A DNA stretch of 64,000 bases, taken from contig NC_063057.1 of assembly GCF_018812025.1 (NCBI RefSeq), forward strand, positions 15,679,963 through 15,743,962, in the 5' to 3' direction. How positions within the stretch are numbered: position 1 is the first letter of the stretch; every line of letters starts with the position of its first letter. Positions 13,552-27,083 of this stretch are shown in pieces. The position numbers were made by a program, and so were the translations under genes. This stretch comes from Megalobrama amblycephala. Lineage: Eukaryota; Chordata; Actinopteri; Cypriniformes; Xenocyprididae. The notes under the pieces were generated by a model. It worked only from the letters and a program-made list of their open reading frames with translations. It ran no database searches and was not told where the DNA came from.

Positions 13552-16500
13552 CACACACAAGTATTATATATATATATATAAACACACACAAGTATTTTAT
13601 ATATATTTATATACATAAATATAAATAAGTATTTGTAATCTACAGTGCTCAGCATAAATGAGTACACCCCCTTTGAAAAGTATCATTTTAAACAATATCT
13701 CAATGAACAAAGAAACAATTTTCAAAATGTTAACAATACAAGTATAAGTTTTATATAACATCTGTTTAACTTATAACATGAAAGTTAGGTTAATAATATA
13801 ACTTAGAACAAAATTTTCAGTTTTACTCAAATTAGGGTGATGCAAAAATGAGTACACCCCACTGAAAGACTCTGGAGCAAAGCTAAATTTTAGACTACAA
13901 ATGTCTAATTTAACAAGAATTCAACCACAGGTGAGTCTAATTATTCATTACACAAGTGTCCAGCAGAAAGTTGACTATAAAAGGGTGTTAAAACCCCTTC
14001 CCATTTCATGCTGTCAGCAATGGCACCACATGGAAGAGAAATGTCACAAGACCTGAGAAAGAAAATAATTACTTTACACCAGAAAGGTGAAGGCTACAAG
14101 AAGATCAGCAAAGCTTTACTTATCAGTCAGAATACTGTAGCAAAAGTGGTACAAAAATTTTAAAAAGATGGAACTGCAACCATCTCACAGAGACGTCCAG
14201 TTTGCCTAAGGAAGTTAACACCTCGACAGGAGCGTTTTCTGATGAGAAGCGTTGAAGAAAATCGGCATGTAAGTTCAATGAAGTTATCTAAAGAAGTAGA
14301 AAGCCAAACTGAGGTGGCTATTTCCCGTGACACAATACGGTGTACACTGCAGAGAAATGGCATGCATGGGTGCCGTCCACAAAAGAAGCTTTCCTAAAGC
14401 CCAGGCACAAAAAAGCCCACCTAGAGTTTGCCAGGGCCCATGCTGACAAAGATGAAGACTACTGGGACTCTATACTCCGGAGTGATGAGGCCAAGATAAA
14501 TGTTTTTGGAACTGATGGCTTCAAAACTGTATGGCGTTGCAAAGGTGAGGAATACAAAGAAAAATACATGGTGACTACAGTGAAACATGGTGGTGGCAGT
14601 GTCCTTATGTGCATGAGTGCTGCTGGTGTTGGGGAGCTGCATTTCATTGATGGCATCATGAATTCACAGATGTACTGCTCTATACTGACAGAGAAGATGC
14701 TACCATCACTCTGTGCCCTTGGATATCGTGCACTTTTCCAACATGACAATGATCCTAAACACACATCTGAGGCCACTGTTGGATTTCTGAAGAAGAACAG
14801 GGTGAAAGTGATTCAGTGGCTCCTGATCTGAACCCAATCGAACACCTATGGGGAATTCTGAAGAGACAATTTGAGCATCACTCTCTATCCAGCATCCAGT
14901 CTCTAAAAGAGGTCACTCTTGAAGAATGGAAAAAGACAGATGTTGCTTGTTCATCATGCCTGGAAGACTTAATGCTGTCATTAAAAATCATGGAGGCCAT
15001 ACAAAGTACTACAGTAGATGTAGTAGTTTTTGTTGTGGGGTGTACTCATTTTTGCATCGCCCTAATTTGAGTAAAACTGAATAATTTGTTCTAAGTTATA
15101 TTATTAACCTTACTTTCATGTTATAAGTTATATAAAACTTAGTCTTGTCAACATTTTGGAAATTGTTTTTGTGTTCATTGAGATATTGTTTAAAATGTTA
15201 CTTTTCAAAGGGGGTGTACTCATTTACGCTGAGCACTGTATATAAATATATTAAAATGTTTACAGTATATATTACAATATGTTATAGTATATAAAAATGT
15301 ATTATAAATTATATCATATAAATTTAAAATATATTAAAAAATAATTACATTTATTAAACTGTATTAAATATATTACATTACAGTTAATATTAAAATTGGT
15401 AAAAATTTTATTTACATTTTTTTTTTAAAATTGAGCCCATAAGTTTTTTTTATTTTTTTTTACAAATTTAAAAATGTAATTGGAAAATAAAATCTTACAT
15501 TTTTATATTCATTAGTATATCCAACACTTTTTTGAATCATGGTAAACATGTTGAAACTATTCTATTCTACAAATATACATTCTGTTCCAAAACCTATGAT
15601 CTGCCTTCCTTTGACAGGCTAGGGCTGTATATTTATATGTGCGTGTGTGTGTGCAGGGCCGGATTGGGACTCATTTTCAGCCCTGGAGTTTCATGCCTTA
15701 GACCGGGCCACTTTAATTCAGTAGTGCACTGTTCTCTACAGCCTTGTAATTGTTTTTTTCAAAAATATCTTCAAATACCCCCATAAAAAAACAACAAAAA
15801 AACAACCCCCCTCCCCCCCCAAAAAATAAACTATAGTACAAAAAATGTTAAAATTGGATATAGAGTCATTTTTATTGTTATAGTAATGATTTTATAATGT
15901 GAACCATTAATTAATTCTCTAGCCATCTAGTGGCTGTAGTTAAAAATTCATGTTATTTTAATTTTAATTTAATTAAGTGTTTTCTTTCCAGTAGATGTCA
16001 GTAGTCTTCCACTAAACCAAGGCACATTTTATATGTCTATCAATATGCATGAAATTGAGAAATGTTGATCTTTATTAAAGTGGATTTAACATAAAATTTT
16101 GCTATTTTATATAAATGTATATACTTAAATTATTACAAATTGAGGCAAATAAATAACACAAAATACCATAAATCCCACAAAACTGCACAACTTTATAGTA
16201 AAATATTAAAGTTACATTATGTTACAAAATCACATTTTACTGTCTGGTTATGTAAGCTAGTTGGACAGAAAAATGAATATTGTTGACCAATGTGTAATAG
16301 CATAGCATAACATAAGTAATATGCCCTATATTTTATTATTTGCCTACTATTATTACGATATGAGAAATAGCTGCATCCTTTATCTTTTGCATGTTACCCC
16401 TCTTCCTTTTAGGCTACCTAAATCGGCCTCCGGTGGCTTAGACCTTTTGCCTTACCATGATTTAGTGTTGATTTAGATCAAGTCCCGCTGTCCCTACAGA

Positions 16501-19500
16501 CGTCACCTCATCCCTTCTTCTCGTATACTTTTGAGTGAGTTGCCTTCTCTGGGCGTACACTCCAAGTCCCTCCCGACCAGGTTAATTTACCCACAGAGTG
16601 ACATGATATCATTGACGTTACATGCAAATGAGCGATAGAAACCCAATCGCGCATTCGTTTGTTTGTTTGTTTTTTCTCGCACGGGTGCCCCGTGCCATCC
16701 CCGGCAAGATGCTTCCCTGGGCCGTTGCCCATGTCGTCCAGGCCTAAATCCGTCAATGACTGGTTTTAAGGAAAAAGTAAGGCTACTCAGCTTAGTACAG
16801 TACATTTGGCCGCGTCAACAGTTTCTAGAGCATCCATATTTCAACCCAGTACCATGACAACACCGGCTCTCGCGGCCAAATAAACCGACTGGCCCACCGG
16901 GAATTCTCCCAGTGCTCCCGATTCCCGAACCCAGCCTGTGTGTGTGTGTTTTTCCTTCTTATCTCTGCCAGTAACGAGGAACACAGGGAAGGTTCTGTTA
17001 TCAAACACTCACCAGAATCTTGCACTGTCAGAAAGGGCAGTAAGATTATCAGACCCACTTACAGCTAAATTAGTCACAGTTGGGCTTCAACACAGATAAA
17101 CTGTGTGCCACACACACAAACTAAAGCCCCTAAAGATCTGTGTCTATGGACCTGTTAAAAACAGATGTGTAAGATAAAGTAGAGCAACTTCCTGTGGTCG
17201 TTTACACTCTAAACCTATTAGGAAACACTCTGCAGGTTGTTTTTCTGTTTGGTTGATCTGAATATCAGAGGTATTTGCAGAGTTATTCACAGCAGTTTAC
17301 CCAAATGGCAATACATTTCCATTGACTCTGACAGAATAGTCTAATGTCGGTTTTTATATTTTGTACTCTTTAACCTCAGTATTTATTTATAAGTATTTAT
17401 ACTCTTTCCCATGCAACCTAAGTGAGAAAGCACCGACTTGGTCATGTTTTTAGCTCAGCAGTATTACAGCGGTTGTGTTTATGTGCATGTGCGTGTATGT
17501 ATGTGTGCGTGTAAATATAGCTGATAAAGCATCAAGAGGATTTTCTGTCCCCACTACAACTCAAGAGCTCCTACTGTCCACAGTCATGCACACAAAAGAA
17601 CACATTTCACTGTGTCATTCTGCTTTTGTACAAAGGTTAATTACATTTTTAAACTAATTTAATTATGCATTGTCCTCTGCCAGGCCGACCCAGATCAAGA
17701 ATCAATTCTTTACCAGAAAGCCTTTTAAACAGAAATTAAATTAGGTAAAACACAATTGTTATATAGTGTCCAAAAGCGCAGTTTTAAAATACTACACTAC
17801 AGCTCTGTTTCAAGATCTACTGTAGGAACTGCCTGCTGCCTATACCTACATAAACAGCTACCTTCTGAGGCAGCATTTTAACCAAAATGGATCCTCACAA
17901 GTGATCAGCACTCAAAATTCTTTGTATTTTAATGTTTAAAGGGGGATTATTTTGTTAGCTTAGCAACATGCTAATGTTAAACTCTACTGGAATCAACTGA
18001 TTCTAATACAGATTGAAATTAGCATGCTGCTAAGCTAACAAGACAAAACCCTAATATACATAAATTACATGACAGCACACACTAATATTGAGTGAAATGT
18101 TTTAGTTTCGGATTAAATGGGTTAATTCTCAGATGTTTTTTTCTTCACTAAGCTTGTTGTACTACCTTCTGGGAATGTCTTCATCATAAAGGTTTCTAGA
18201 AAGATTGTGCCTTAGATTTTGACCAAAAAAAAGTATCATAATTATGCTGTCACTAGGTAGGCTGCGTTCTCATTTTTGGAACATACCTCTATTTGTAGAA
18301 TAGAATAGAATAGAATAGAATAGAATAGAATAGAATAGAATAGAATAGAATAGAATAGAATGTCTATTTGTCTTAAGACTACATACCTATTTTGACTAGT
18401 AATGCTGTCGAAGGTAGGCAGCTCACTAGGTTTTGGAACAGAATGTATATATGTAGAACAGAACAGAATAGACAGAATAGAATAGAATAGAATAGAATAG
18501 AATAGAATAGAATAGAATAGAATAGAATGCCTACTTCTCTACAACTGCGTGCCTATGCGGCCTAAAATGCTGTCTAGGTATGCAGTTCAATGGGTTTTGG
18601 AACAAAACTTACATTTGCAAATGTACTATAGAATAGAATAGAATAGAATAGAATAGAATAGAATAGAATAGAATAGAATAGAATAGAATAGAATAGAATG
18701 TCTATTTGTCTTAAGACTGCATGCCTAAAAATGCTGTCTAGGTATGCAGTTCAATGGGCTTTGGAACAAAACTTACATTTGTAAATGTAGAACATAATAG
18801 AATAGAATAGAATAGAATAGAATAGAATAGAATAGAATAGAATAGAATAGAATAGAATAGAATGTCTATTTGTCTTACGACTGTGTGCCTATGCAGCCTA
18901 AAATGCTGTCTAGGTATGCAGTTCAATGGGTTTTGGAACAAAACTTACATTTGAAAATGTAGAATAGAATAGAATAGAATAGAATAGAATAGAATAGAAT
19001 AGAATAGAATGTCTATTTGTCTTACGATTACCTACGTTGACTAAAAATGCTGTCAAAGGTAGGCAGATCATAGGTTTTGGAACAAAATATATATATGTAG
19101 AATAGAATAGAATAGAATAGAATAGAATGTCTATTTGTCTTAAGACTGCATGCCTAAAAATGCTGTCTAGGTATGCAGTTCAATGGGCTTTGGAACAAAA
19201 CTTACATTTGTAAATGTAGAATAGAATAGAATAGAATAGAATAGAATAGAATAGAATAGAATAGAATAGAATAGAATAGAATGTCTATTTGTCTTACGAT
19301 TAACTATGTTGACTAAAAATGCTGTCAAAGGTAGGCAGATCATAGGTTTTGGAACAGAATATATATATATGTAGAATAGAATAGAATAGAATAGAATAGA
19401 ATAGAATAGAATAGAATAGAATGTCTATTTGTCTTAAGACTGCATGCCTAAAAATGCTGTCTAGGTATGCAGTTCAATGGACTTTGGAACAAAACTTACA

Positions 19501-22500
19501 TTTGTAAATGTAGAACAGAATAGAATAGAATAGAATAGAATAGAATAGAATAGAATGTCTATTTGTCTTAAGACTGCATGCCTAAAAATGCTGTCTAGGT
19601 ATGCAGTTCAATGGTCTTTGGAACAAAACTTACATTTGTAAATGTAGAACAGAATAGAATAGAATAGAATAGAATAGAATAGAATAGAATAGAATAGAAT
19701 GTCTATTTGTCTTACGACTGTGTGCCTATGCGGCCTAAAATGCTGTCTAGGTATGCAGTTCAATGGGTTTTGGAACAAAACTTACATTTGAAAATGTACT
19801 ATAGAATAGAATAGAATAGAATAGAATAGAATAGAATAGAATAGAATAGAATAGAATGTCTATTTGTCTTACGATTACCTATGTTGACTAAAAATGCTGT
19901 CAAAGGTAGGCAGATCATAGGTTTTGGAACAAAATATATATATGTAGAATAGAATAGAATAGAATAGAATAGAATAGAATAGAATAGAATAGAATAGAAT
20001 AGAATGTCTATTTGTCTTAAGACTGCATGCCTAAAAATGCTGTCTAGGTATGCAGTTCAATGGGCTTTGGAACAAAACTTACATTTGTAAATGTAGAATA
20101 GAATAGAATAGAATAGAATAGAATAGAATAGAATAGAATAGAATAGAATAGAATAGAATGTCTATTTGTCTTACGATTAACTATGTTGACTAAAAATTCT
20201 GTCAAAGGTAGGCAGATCATAGGTTTTGGAACAGATTGTATATATTTAGAACAGAATAGAATAGAATGCCTACTTGTCTTATGACTGCATGCCTATGCAG
20301 CCTGGAATAGAATAGAATAGAATAGAATAGAATAGAATAGAATAGAATAGAATAGAATGTCTATTTGTCTTAAGACTGCATGCCTAAAAATGCTGTCTAG
20401 GTATGCAGTTCAATGGGCTTTGGAACAAAACTTACATTTGTAAATGTAGAATAGAATAGAATAGAATAGAATAGAATAGAATAGAATAGAATAGAATAGA
20501 ATAGAATAGAATGTCTATTTGTCTTACGATTAACTATGTTGACTAAAAATTCTGTCAAAGGTAGGCAGATCATAGGTTTTGGAACAGATTGTATATATTT
20601 AGAACAGAATAGAATAGAATGCCTACTTGTCTTATGACTGCATGCCTATGCAGCCTGGAATAGAATAGAATAGAATAGAATAGAATAGAATAGAATAGAA
20701 TAGAATAGAATAGAATAGAATAGAATGTCTATTTGTCTTAAGACTGCATGCCTAAAAATGCTGTCTAGGTATGCAGTTCAATGGGCTTTGGAACAAAACT
20801 TACATTTGTAAATGTAGAATAGAATAGAATAGAATAGAATAGAATAGAATAGAATAGAATAGAATGTCTATTTGTCTTACGATTAACTATGTTGACTAAA
20901 AATTCTGTCAAAGGTAGGCAGATCATAGGTTTTGGAACAGATTGTATATATTTAGAACAGAATAGAATAGAATGCCTACTTGTCTTATGACTGCATGCCT
21001 ATGCAGCCTGGAATAGAATAGAATAGAATAGAATAGAATAGAATAGAATAGAATAGAATAGAATAGAATAGAATAGTTACCACATCATAAGAGCCAATTT
21101 TTTTTTGTTTGTTTTTGTTTTGTTTTTTTGGAAGAAGCATGTAGTATGCAAAGTCACCATAGGGGCAGCACCATTAAGTGGAAGGTCTCCCTGGAGTAGC
21201 CTTAGGTTAAGTGTCTTGTTGATTGATGACAGCTCAAAGACCTACCACTTTACAGTTACCAGCCCAGGTCATTAACCTCTAGGTTACGCCTCCTTATGAA
21301 TTTTGTGATTGAAATGAAGCCAGAGGATTATGATCCCTCATCAGTCTCTTCCTCTCTCACTGGGGAACTAGAGGCACACCTGGATGAGCCGTAGAGCTTA
21401 TGATTTTCAGAAATGACTAGATTTCACTATGCCTGTGCATCGAGCAAATGAGGAGCTTGATTGTCCCATCAGTGTCCCGGAGCCCTCGTCAGCTCTGATG
21501 GCAGCTCACTCCAGTGATCATGAGTGCTGTGTGATGATTTACGGCCTGTTTACACCTGGTCCTTCATGCATTTTCTCTGATCAGAGAGATATCTGATCAT
21601 GAAAAGACCAGGTGTAAATGCCCTCCGAAATGCTTTGGAGACGGATTTAAATCTGATCACTCATTTCACTTCATGAGGTGCTTTGAGACGCATTCTAAAC
21701 TGGAGTTTAAATGAAGTTTAAAGTTTATTTGGTTGTTGAAACTATATATGTAAATTTTAGGCCTCCCAAAATGTAAAAAAAAAAAAAGAAAAATGTATGA
21801 GAGCGTGTTACAGGCTATATGACATGTTATAGCCAGATATGGCAGCGCTACTGCAACACGCATCACCACAGATAAGTAGCTGAGTATCTCTTTAGCAAGC
21901 CGACGTGCAAACTGAAAAATAGAAAAGCCATAAAATAAGGAGAAAATGCCACATGTTATGTGACTTATTCACCACCAGTGGAAGATGGACTGTACTTAAC
22001 AGGACCAAAGCACAGTGGGGGGGGGGGGGGGGGGGGGGTACATCTTTAGAAAAAGCACAGAGCACATGTCATGTGCCTGACTGGGACATTGTGGAGTTTG
22101 TTGTTGGTGACAGTGGGGGAGAACATGCACAGTTGTGTCTCTTTCTAATCCTGTGGGCACTCAGCACACAAGCAGCACGGCCCAAAAGAGGGCCAGCGCA
22201 GATAAACGAGTGATTGTGGTCGTCTGAAAAGAGGACAAACATGACTCTGATAGGATGCACTGAGCACTCTGACAGGGAAGAAAAAAGAGTCCATTCACAC
22301 TCTTCTAAGAGAATAATAAGTCACAAACAGAGAGCAGAAAATAAGTCTCAAACACAGAGAGAGAAAGAGACCTATCAGGAGAGAAACATCTTATACAGTG
22401 GCCTTAAATAAAATTTGAAAACCTAAGCCACAGTTACAAACAATTACTTTTTCATTAGATACTGTATAAAATATGAAACCAATTGGCATCTGCAAACACA

Positions 22501-23655
22501 TGATGCTAGAACTTTTTTTCAGATCTAATTTGATTATTCTGAGCCATTTTTTTCTAGTTCCAGTTGGTATTACTTTTTCAATAACCCCTTGAAATCCAGC
22601 ACTATCTGCACAGATATAGCACTGGTTTGTGCCTAATTTGCAAAGGTCAGTGCTATTTGACTTGGACAATTAAACATGGTAAACAGAATTTAGTTAAAAA
22701 GATGTTTGTGAACATTTTATAGCAATCCTGACCATGGTAATGCATCAAATGCTGATCAAATTATGGAGAAGAGCATTTTAACAGGCATACAGTATAATTC
22801 AAGCATACTTTTGGCATTAAGATTTCAGTTAAAGAGCTGTTTCAGGTGTCTGGATCGTATGGTACACTGATTCTGTACAGTCCCAGTAAAGTATACCAGA
22901 TAGTGGTAGTCTTCTATACCTTACACAACCAAGTGCTCAAAATCGCAAGATAGACAGCTGCAGCCATTTAAAAAAATTTCAGTGGGTATTTGTGTTGTGC
23001 ATGATTTGTATCATTTCTTTTGTGAACATTCTTGGTGAATTGTACCTTTTATGCACTGAAAAGAAATTGGTGAAGGATTTACTTTGAAATATTTTTCACT
23101 CAGAAATTGCTAGTAAATTATTACAAAGAAAGTAGATAAACTGAAATATTTTTCTTTTATTTTCTTTTAAAACACTCTAATAATCTTACAAAATAGTATG
23201 TTTTTGTAATTTATGATTACATTTATATTTATAATAATGAATAACCAATTGATATTATTTCTAATAATTATTAATATAATTAATAAATAAATAATATATC
23301 AAAAAATTTATAAATATTTTGCTTAGTGTGTTTGTTTTTTTGTTTTTATTTATTAAATGCCACTTGGTTTGATAATTTATCTAATTCAATTACTTTCATA
23401 CACTTTCAAGCGTGCCTTTTTTTAGTGTCCAGACATTTTTGGGAGCACTAAAGCTTGATATTACTATACTGTAACTGATCATAATCAAATAAAAACCCTC
23501 AAGTTTGAAGGAGTGAAAATGAGGGCGGCTTGAGACAATTGCATATCAAAGCATGAAGAAAATCCGCCTGTCGGGCATGTGCATATTTATAATAGCCGTA
23601 TAATTAAGATGAAGAATGCTCAGTATCTCAGCGTAGATGTAAGACAGTACTGCTC

Positions 23656-23715
<60 letters not shown>

Positions 23716-26366
23716 GCTCCCACACACAGATGCTGCGACAGTTACAGCCAGACTATGTTTTATCTAAAAGAGCACCATTAACCTTGAGAGCAGAACAACA
23801 TAATAGACTCTGTGTGGATGTGTGTTCCTGTATGTGTGTGTGTACCTGGGGGCGGATGACTCTCTCAATGTTCCTCAGGGCCGTATCAGGTGAAGGAGGC
23901 GAGCAGTCAGGAGTCAGGCCTGTAGAGTCGTCACCATGGTTACCTCGCTCTGCATCACTGACCGACACGTGTGAGAAGTGGCCTTCAGAGAGACAAAATA
24001 CAGAGCGATATAATGAAGTTAAAACCGCTGGATTCATACGTTAAAAAAAAAGAGTTGACAACTAGGACAGTATTGGTCAGACAAATGTATTCCCACCATT
24101 GATTTGTCTTCAGCATAAAGTGCTAATTATTGCCGATGCAGTCGGGATGTGAAAGGGCTTACGGAAAGAAACTAAATCATGCAGAAATTCAATGAATGAA
24201 CATCCAGCAATAGCCGGAAAAGACTCTGAAGGAACCCTGTGTCTTCAATGCTAATGAAATGGCTGAACACTGAGCTTCTAATGCAGAGCCTTTGCACCAT
24301 TACCTTTAACAGACACTGGAAGCCAGTGTGAGACATGCACAAAAGTGAACTACCTCATTGTTTTGCTGGTTTTTGCCATCATATTTTCTAAATTATGGTA
24401 TTTTCTAAATTATGGTTTTTAGCATATTTTGCTGAAAAATGTTGGGCTATATGTAGAAGTTTTAGTCAATGTCAGCTTTTGTCAGTGTTATACTCAGTGA
24501 CCACAGAAAATAATTTGAACTTGCCCCTCAGTTTGTAAAAACAAACAAAATGTTGACAAAAAAAGCTATTATAATGGAGAATGGAATGGAAATCAATTGG
24601 GAAATCACTGCATGTTAGCCATGTAAGGCCAATTTACAGTGACCCAACAAACTCCAACAAATACCAACAAACTCCAACAAATACCAGCAAACTCCAACAA
24701 ATACCAACAAACTCCAACGGATATCAACAATCTCCAACAAATACCAACAAACTCCAACCCACACCAACAAACAGCAACATCAACAAACTCCAACAAATAC
24801 CAACAAACTCCAACCCACACAAACAGACAGCAACATCAACAAACTCCAACAAATACCAACAAACTCCAACGGATATCAACAAACTCCAACAAATACCAAC
24901 AAATACCAACAAACTCCAACGGATATCAACAAACTCCAACAAATACCAACAAACTCCAACCCACACCAACAAACAGCAACATCAACAAACTCCAACAAAT
25001 ACCAACAAACTCCAACCCACACCAACAAACATCAACAAACTCCAACAAATACCAACAAACTCCAACGGATATCAACAAACTCCAACAAATACCAACAAAC
25101 TCCAACCCACACAAACAGACAGCAACATCAACAAACTCCAACAAATACCAACAAACTCCAACGGATATCAACAAACTCCAACAAATACCAACAAACTCCA
25201 ACGGATATCAACTAACTCCAACAAATACCAACAAACTCCAACCCACACCAACAGACACCAAATCAAAAAACTCCAACAAATACCAACAAACTCCAACCCA
25301 CACCAACATCAACAAACTCCAACAAATACCAACAAACTCCAACGGATATCAACAAACTCCAACCCATACCAATAAACAGCAACATCAAAAAACTCCAACA
25401 AATACCAACAAACTCCAACCCACACCAACAGACACCAAATCAAAAAACTCCAACAAATACCAACAAACTCCAACCCACACCAACATCAACAAACTCCAAC
25501 AAATACCAACAAACTCCAACCCACACCAACAAACATCAACAAACTCCAACAAATACCAACAAACTCCAACGGATATCAACAAACTCCAACCCATACCAAT
25601 AAACAGCAACATCAAAAAACTCCAACAAATACCAATAAACTCCAACCCACACCAACAGACAGCAACATCAACAAACTCCAACAAACTCCAACCCACACCA
25701 ACAAACATCAACAAACTCCAACAAATACCAACAAACTCCAACGGATATCAACAAACTCCAACAAATACCAACAAACTCCAATGGATATCAACAAACTCCA
25801 ACAAATATCAACAAATACCAACCAACCCCAAGAAACACCAAAAAACATCAACAAACTACAAACCACACCACACCAACAAACTCCAACCAACCCTTCCCCA
25901 ACAAACTCCAACAAACATCAACAAATTTCAACAAATACCAACAAACACGTCAACAAACTACAAGACACCAACAGACTCCAACCGACAACAACAACCATCA
26001 ACAAACTCCAACAAACATCAACAGACTCCAACCGACACCAACAAACATCAACAAATACCAACAAACTCCAACCAACCTCCACAAAATCCAACAAACATCA
26101 AGAACTATAAAGGCTAATTCCCACCGCACTGATAGACGGCAAAAGACACTTCTTTATTAATATTAAGCATATTTAACTGGCTTTAATGCACATGCAACTT
26201 ATTGTAATAAATACACACTACTCGTCAAAAGTTTGTAAAATTCAGTACGATTTTTTTAAAGAAATAAATATTTATTAATTATTTAATTAAAATGTATCAT
26301 GGTTTCCACAACAACAAAAAAATATTAAGGATTAAAACTGTTTTCAACATTAATATTATTTAAAAA

Positions 26367-26431
<65 letters not shown>

Positions 26432-27050
26432 TTTTTTTGATCAAATAAATGCAGCCTTGGCGAGCATAATAGACTACTAAAATCTTACCGACCCTAAACT
26501 TTTGAACATTAGTGTATAATCAGCCATACTGGTAAATGATGATGATAAGATGATGATTCCATATTTTAAAATAAAAAATCATTTTAGTATACTGGGAAAA
26601 CTTGAATGTGTACACCTGGTGTCATTTGCTTCAAGTTATCTTAGCTGTACAAAAAAAGTCTGTTATGCTGCTTTATACAGCAAACTGGTGTTTGTTATCA
26701 TGGTATTTTATCTTATTATCACAATTGTTGTTATGTTTTTGTTATCATATCTATGATATACTTGGAGTACCAAGCAAACAGCATGGTGCATGAATATGGC
26801 AGATATAGTTTAAATTAGTAGCATGCTATCAATCAAAGCACCATGGTTTTACCATCTGACACTGTACCACTATTGTACTTTTTTTTAATGGAAGCTTGAC
26901 TTCTGTTGTGTTATTCTCAATCCTGTGGAAAAAAAAAAATTATTATTATTATTATTAATATTAGTAACAAGGTCTCATCCCTCATAGTGTGTGTGCTTAT
27001 GTATGTGTTTTGGTTTCAAGCCATGTAATTCAAAAATAGCACATGTACTG

Positions 27051-27083
<33 letters not shown>

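Noticed and set aside
13395..13667. 90-codon minus frame
   Set aside because: It is mostly translated TA repeat (alternating Tyr/Ile).
14340..14831. 163-codon frame as an independent gene
   Set aside because: It is the central fragment of the broken Tc1-like transposase; the remaining parts lie in other frames on both sides.
18256..21078. CRISPR-like appearance (regular repeats with spacers)
   Set aside because: The host is a vertebrate. The 'spacers' are near-identical copies and the 'repeats' are a variable-length pentamer microsatellite, the opposite of a CRISPR array.
23661..24044. 127-codon plus frame starting in the GT repeat
   Set aside because: It is antisense to anks1b exon G and begins in a microsatellite. 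The real coding strand is minus.
24639..26117. 492-codon Asn/Thr/Gln-rich protein
   Set aside because: It is a decamer satellite; all plus frames give similar composition and no gene structure surrounds it.
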